Source: Melanocharis versteri
Lineage: Eukaryota > Chordata > Aves > Passeriformes > Melanocharitidae
Assembly (NCBI GenBank): GCA_013397845.1
Contig: VZTG01000482.1
Coordinates: 1,374,454 to 1,438,453 of the forward strand
DNA: 64,000 nucleotides
Direction of reading: 5' to 3'
Position 1 is the first letter of the stretch. The number at the start of each line of letters is the position of its first letter. The notes beneath the pieces are model-generated. The model searched no databases. It had not been told where the DNA came from and saw only the letters and a program-made list of their open reading frames with translations. Below, piece after piece: positions 60,190 to 64,000 of the stretch. Both the position numbers and the translations under genes were made by a program.

Positions 60190-63100
60190 CTCAGGGAAGG
60201 TGTAGTTTGTCCAGTAGAGGGTTGGGACAGACTTCATAATTAGGAAATATTTTGTGATATAAGGGATGTTACTCATCCAGCATTTCCAAAAATCACTTAA
60301 ATTTTGATGTGGGAGTGCTTCTATTGAAACTTCACACTGAAAGTTAGATGTGGTTGAGTGCTTCTTTGGAGCAAGAAAATAAGCTCAGAGTGTGACAGGA
60401 TCATCCTCTGAGGCCAAGTGCCAGTCTCTTTGACTGTTACACCTTCACACATTAGAGTTCTGAAAATAAGGATTAATAATTCAGATGCATAAAAAGGGGG
60501 TTTCTTTTTTGGTTTAAATAAACAATTTTGAAACCGTCATTTTGGGACCTTCAGTGATAATGTATATTTAAAATGACACTTATGTAATTCCTATAGGCTC
60601 TGTCACTAAGGAATAATATTTTAGGGGCAATGAAAAATTCAGGTGGGTTATAGAATATCCACATCATTGTAAAAATTCAGTTTTTGGCTTTGGAACAGTT
60701 ACAGGATTTAAAAAAACATAGTTGAATTTTATGAATGTCTTGGAAAAATCATCTCATTTTACTCGTCTGAAGTTATTTGTTATGTTGTGCAGTCAAACAT
60801 CTGTTCAGAGTTTTAAAATAGTTAGAGATGACAGCAGTCCTCTTCTGCTGGAGCATCCACAAGAGTATTGAACTGCCCCAGGATCTGTGTTTACAGAACA
60901 TAGGCTGCATAAAATGCAGAAGATTAGGAAGATGCAGAGGGAGTTGAAACTGTAGACAGCAACATATTTCATGTATGTTTTATTTATAGTTGTGAAACCT
61001 GTGTTTACTGAGAGCTCAAGTAGGTGCATAAGCAGGCAAACAAAAGTAGTAAAGTAGCAAACAACTAGTACAGTGCTAGTATAAAAAGAGAAGAAAAAGA
61101 ATGAGTCTTTAGTTCTCTCTACAGTTGTAGTTTTCTTTCTTAAACTTATTTGGCTTGTGGAAAGCGCTCTGTCTCACCCCAAGCAGGAAGGGAGCCTGAT
61201 CCACCCTGCAGCACATAAGGAAATTATTGCAATTATTGTTTGTTCAGAGTGGTGTAAGCGCTCAGCCTCACAGCACAGAGTATAGGCTGTAGGAGGAGGC
61301 ATTAAAATCAGACCACAGCTCTGGTGGTGCTGCCTGCATCTTTGCATTTTTATTGGATTCCCAAAACTTGGTGTTGCCATGAGAGGAGTGGGTCCACAGT
61401 CCACATGATGCTTTAATTTTTAGACTTCCTTCCACCTCAAGAGATTTGCCCCTGTGATCTGCAAGCTTTTCAAGTTAAATGCAGTGCTCTTGGTGTGCCA
61501 AAATGTCGAGGTGGCCATAGCCTGAATTCTGCTTCAGAGTAGCCTGAGTAGCCTTGACCTGAGCTGCTTCCTCTCAGGAAGGTCTTGCCAGGCTGCTTGT
61601 CAGGAAAGCTGAGAGTGAAGAAATGGTTTCACTCAAGAGGCATTGCACTGGTAAGTACAGCTCAGCTGGGCGCATTGCCTCTCTGCTGTAGCAAGGAAGT
61701 TTTATTGTCTCAGCAGATGGCCAGAAATCCTGAAACACTGATTTAATTAACTGAAATCCCACTGCTAGACAGCAGCTCTTGTGGCTGCATCTGGAAGTAG
61801 AGCAGAATGCTTAAGGGGTAGTATTGTCCTTCTAAAATTGAATTAGGCAAACGTTGGGACACCTAGGGGTTACGTAAACATTTGTGGTGGGTTGGTGAGG
61901 AAAGAGTAAGTGCTAAACTGATAAGGGGATTAGAGTGCAAAAAGTCTTCTGAGAGCACTGCTGTTTATCCTCCTGAAGATAAGCGAGGTTGTGCTGAGCT
62001 GTTTGGTAGTCTCAGTTCAGTGGCTGGAAGTCAGCATGAGTTTTAAAAGTTTTACAAGTGTGATAGAGAGATGGGCATGAAAAACAGATCATGGGCTTAA
62101 AGCATGTGAGACTTGCAATATGTTAAGTGTTTGATTGCTAAGCAAGCTTCAGTTTTGTAGAAAAGAGTGGTAGTTATCCCAGTTGCCTTTCAGTCCTGCT
62201 GCAGCTGGGTGAGCAGGGGCGTGTATGAGCCCAGCTGAAACCCAGGTGTCATCACATGCTATCCACATGTATCCACAGACCCTCTCTTGTGAGTGGAAAC
62301 ACAGCTGAGACCACCCTTTCCTTCTGGGAATACAGGAGCAGTAGAAAGGCTACGCAATAAATTTGATTCCCCGTTTCCCTACGATAATGGTTGAATACTG
62401 GCTGGACACTAAGGTGGAGGTGAGAAAAGCTGAGGCTCTACATTGAGAGAGCAGTCCTGAGATTAATTCTTATTTTCATTTGCACGTGCTCTGAGAAACC
62501 CTTGTCCTGTGTGCATGTTCCTTCTTGCTGAGGAAGGCCTAAGGCATGGGTAAACTCAGTTATACACAGTGAATTTCAGAAGTGGTTTTGCTGTAGTTTT
62601 GTTGTAATCTAACTAGTGCTGCTTCCCTTTTACGAATCAACAAAGGCCCTCCTTCTTCTGAAATCCTCAGCTCCATAGACAGAGCTAGCAGGAACGTACA
62701 GAAAGGCTATGGGTGACTGTTGAAATAAGTGTCTTGAGGAGGAATTCAGTAAGCCTCTGACGGAGATGGTTGAAAAAAATAGGTGCAATGTTTTACAAAT
62801 GCTTTTATTGTACTGATGGGTTTGGTAGTTGCTTTCCAGTAGTGAATTAGTACAGATCACATCAGCTAGACTCGAGAAAAATGGCTTGTTTTTTACAACC
62901 ATCTGCTTAGCTGTAAATTGCTTTCTCCAAGCTGTATGCAATCTTTTACTTTGCCTCTGTTTCTGCTTTAGCTCACGCTTCCTATTTTTTATCTCCTCAG
63001 GGTGCAATTTACTGTATCAATCAAAAGAGGATAAAAAGTTCAAAAGTCCTCAAATGTTTTTATAAAAAAGGGGGGAAAATGGAACTAATATAATCAGCTC

Positions 63101-63514
63101 ATACATGGCATTTCATTTATGTCGTTTATTCGTTGTATTATGGCTCTAAGTGAGGTGAGTTACTTTGAAAGCAATGGTGATGAAACCAGACCTCCTCAAG
63201 CTCTGGGGCATGGAAGGGAGAAGATAATATAGAGAGAGATCCTAGATCTTTCTTTAGTAAGTAAAGGAACCTCTATGATTGATTTCCATGATTCATGGGA
63301 GCACTTTACTTACAAAGCAGAGGACGTTTCTTTCAGATATGGAAATCTGCTTTCCTCTCATCTGTGTCTCATGATGCTGAATGATTGTTAACAATTATAC
63401 TGAGATTTAGGACATATACTGGGCTTCAGTAAGGGTTGCTTCTCTAGGATTGATTTCATTTGTGGAGATTTTGTTCTGGGTTGGGTGAGAAGGGGTTGGT
63501 GTGGGGGTTGTTTT

Positions 63515-63530
63515 TTTGTTTGTTTGTTTG
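63515..63530 (+). repeat. (TTTG)n short microsatellite
   Basis: Four perfect TTTG units flanked by T runs on both sides. It lies about 50 bp from the 3' side of the adjacent antisense CR1. Confidence 0.85.
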
Positions 63531-63581
63531 TTTTTACTGTGGGAACTCAGAGGAATGATCTTTTCATTGATCAGAGAATTG

Positions 63582-64000
63582 CTAAGGTATGAAGACACCT
63601 CTACAGATCATCTGGTCTAGCCCCTTCTCAAGCAGATCAGTTACTTCAAGCTGTTCAGGACTTTCCACCTGAGTTTTGAATATTTCAAATGATGGATAGT
63701 CTGGGCAACCTGTTACAATATTTTGCCCCCGTCACAGTAGACCAGAGGTGTTTAAATGGAGTCTCCTGTGGTTTCATTGTCTTGCGTCTTTTCACTGGGT
63801 AACACTGAGAAGAGTTTATTTCTGTGTTCTGCGGTGTCTCCCCTCCCTCCCTGGCATTTCTGCATCAATAACATCCCTCTTGAGCCTTGTCTTCGAGCTC
63901 AGTCCTCTCTCAGCCTCTGCTCATCCCAGCCACCCCAGTGCTTTAGTCGCCACAGAGCTGCTTCCGTACCAGACTGATGCTGTTGATGAGATTCCATGCG
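63582..64000 (-). mobile_element. CR1 LINE fragment, antisense, cut by the window end
   Basis: The + strand follows the reverse complement of avian CR1 in order: AGATCATCTGGTCTAGCCCC, then GAGTTTTGAATATTTCAAA and GATGGATAGTCTGGGCAACC. It goes on with CTCCTGTGGTTTCATTG, then GTAACACTGAGAAGAG, then a diverged GAGATCCC..GAGCC block. The last blocks are CCTCTCTCAGCCTCTGCTCAT and CCAGTGCTTTAGTCGCCACAGAGC. Compared with the consensus as I recall it there are small deletions, notably around the CTGAACAGTCCCAGC-like block. The element continues beyond the right edge of the window. The 73-codon + strand frame at 63756-63977 is an antisense reading of this repeat. Confidence 0.88.

Larger units (their letters stand above)
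59988..63581. other. unique non-coding DNA, no gene seen
   Basis: No exon or transposon was recognised. Two T tracts (18 and 13 T, split by one G) lie at 60158-60189. Between 61140 and 62560 the sequence is somewhat richer in G and C, but frames there are short (76 codons or fewer) and without domains. The stretch ends with four TTTG units at 63515-63530 shortly before the final CR1. Confidence 0.65.

Overview
The window looks like non-coding nuclear DNA of a bird, most likely intronic or intergenic. No stretch could be identified as an exon of a known gene, and no rRNA, tRNA, CRISPR array or bacterial-type operon was seen. The avian assignment rests on mobile elements. There are five fragments of CR1 LINEs, including the typical 3' end with ATTCTATG-type repeats. 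There is also one LTR whose promoter-proximal block, ending in a CAGCAATAA-type box, resembles LTRs of ERVL-like endogenous retroviruses of birds. These matches come from recognition by eye, not a database search. The DNA is AT-rich, full of stops in every frame, and CpG-poor by eye. The longest ATG-to-stop frame is only 169 codons and shows no recognisable domain.

Layout. 1-11.1 kb: unique AT-rich DNA with a compact G-quadruplex motif near 7.26 kb. 11.15-15.6 kb: the most repeat-rich part, with an antisense CR1 fragment that seems to carry an insertion, an older antisense CR1 relic of about 620 bp, and a short sense CR1 3' end. 15.6-25.2 kb: unique DNA with a (TTG)n microsatellite and several A or T tracts. 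25.245-25.735 kb: a solo LTR on the + strand. 25.7-37.9 kb: unique DNA with a CTCF-like motif at 28.79 kb, a 15-bp tandem repeat at 30.03 kb and a relatively GC-rich patch at 32.4-32.9 kb. 37.877-38.199 kb: a sense CR1 copy lacking the catalytic core of its reverse transcriptase, flanked by the same 8-mer. 38.2-63.6 kb: about 25 kb in which no transposon was recognised, with a 32-bp T tract and two small tandem duplications. 63.58-64.0 kb: an antisense CR1 running off the window.

Recognised transposons cover only about 2.4 kb (roughly 4 percent). On the + strand T appears to exceed A, and G to exceed C, which would fit the non-template strand of a long intron, but this was judged from a few lines only. 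Three short open segments bounded by splice-like sites are listed as findings, not as genes. No new biological system could be supported; the items worth checking are the modified CR1 copies, the solo LTR, the G-quadruplex and CTCF-like motifs, and one in-frame 87-nt candidate exon at 19.26 kb.
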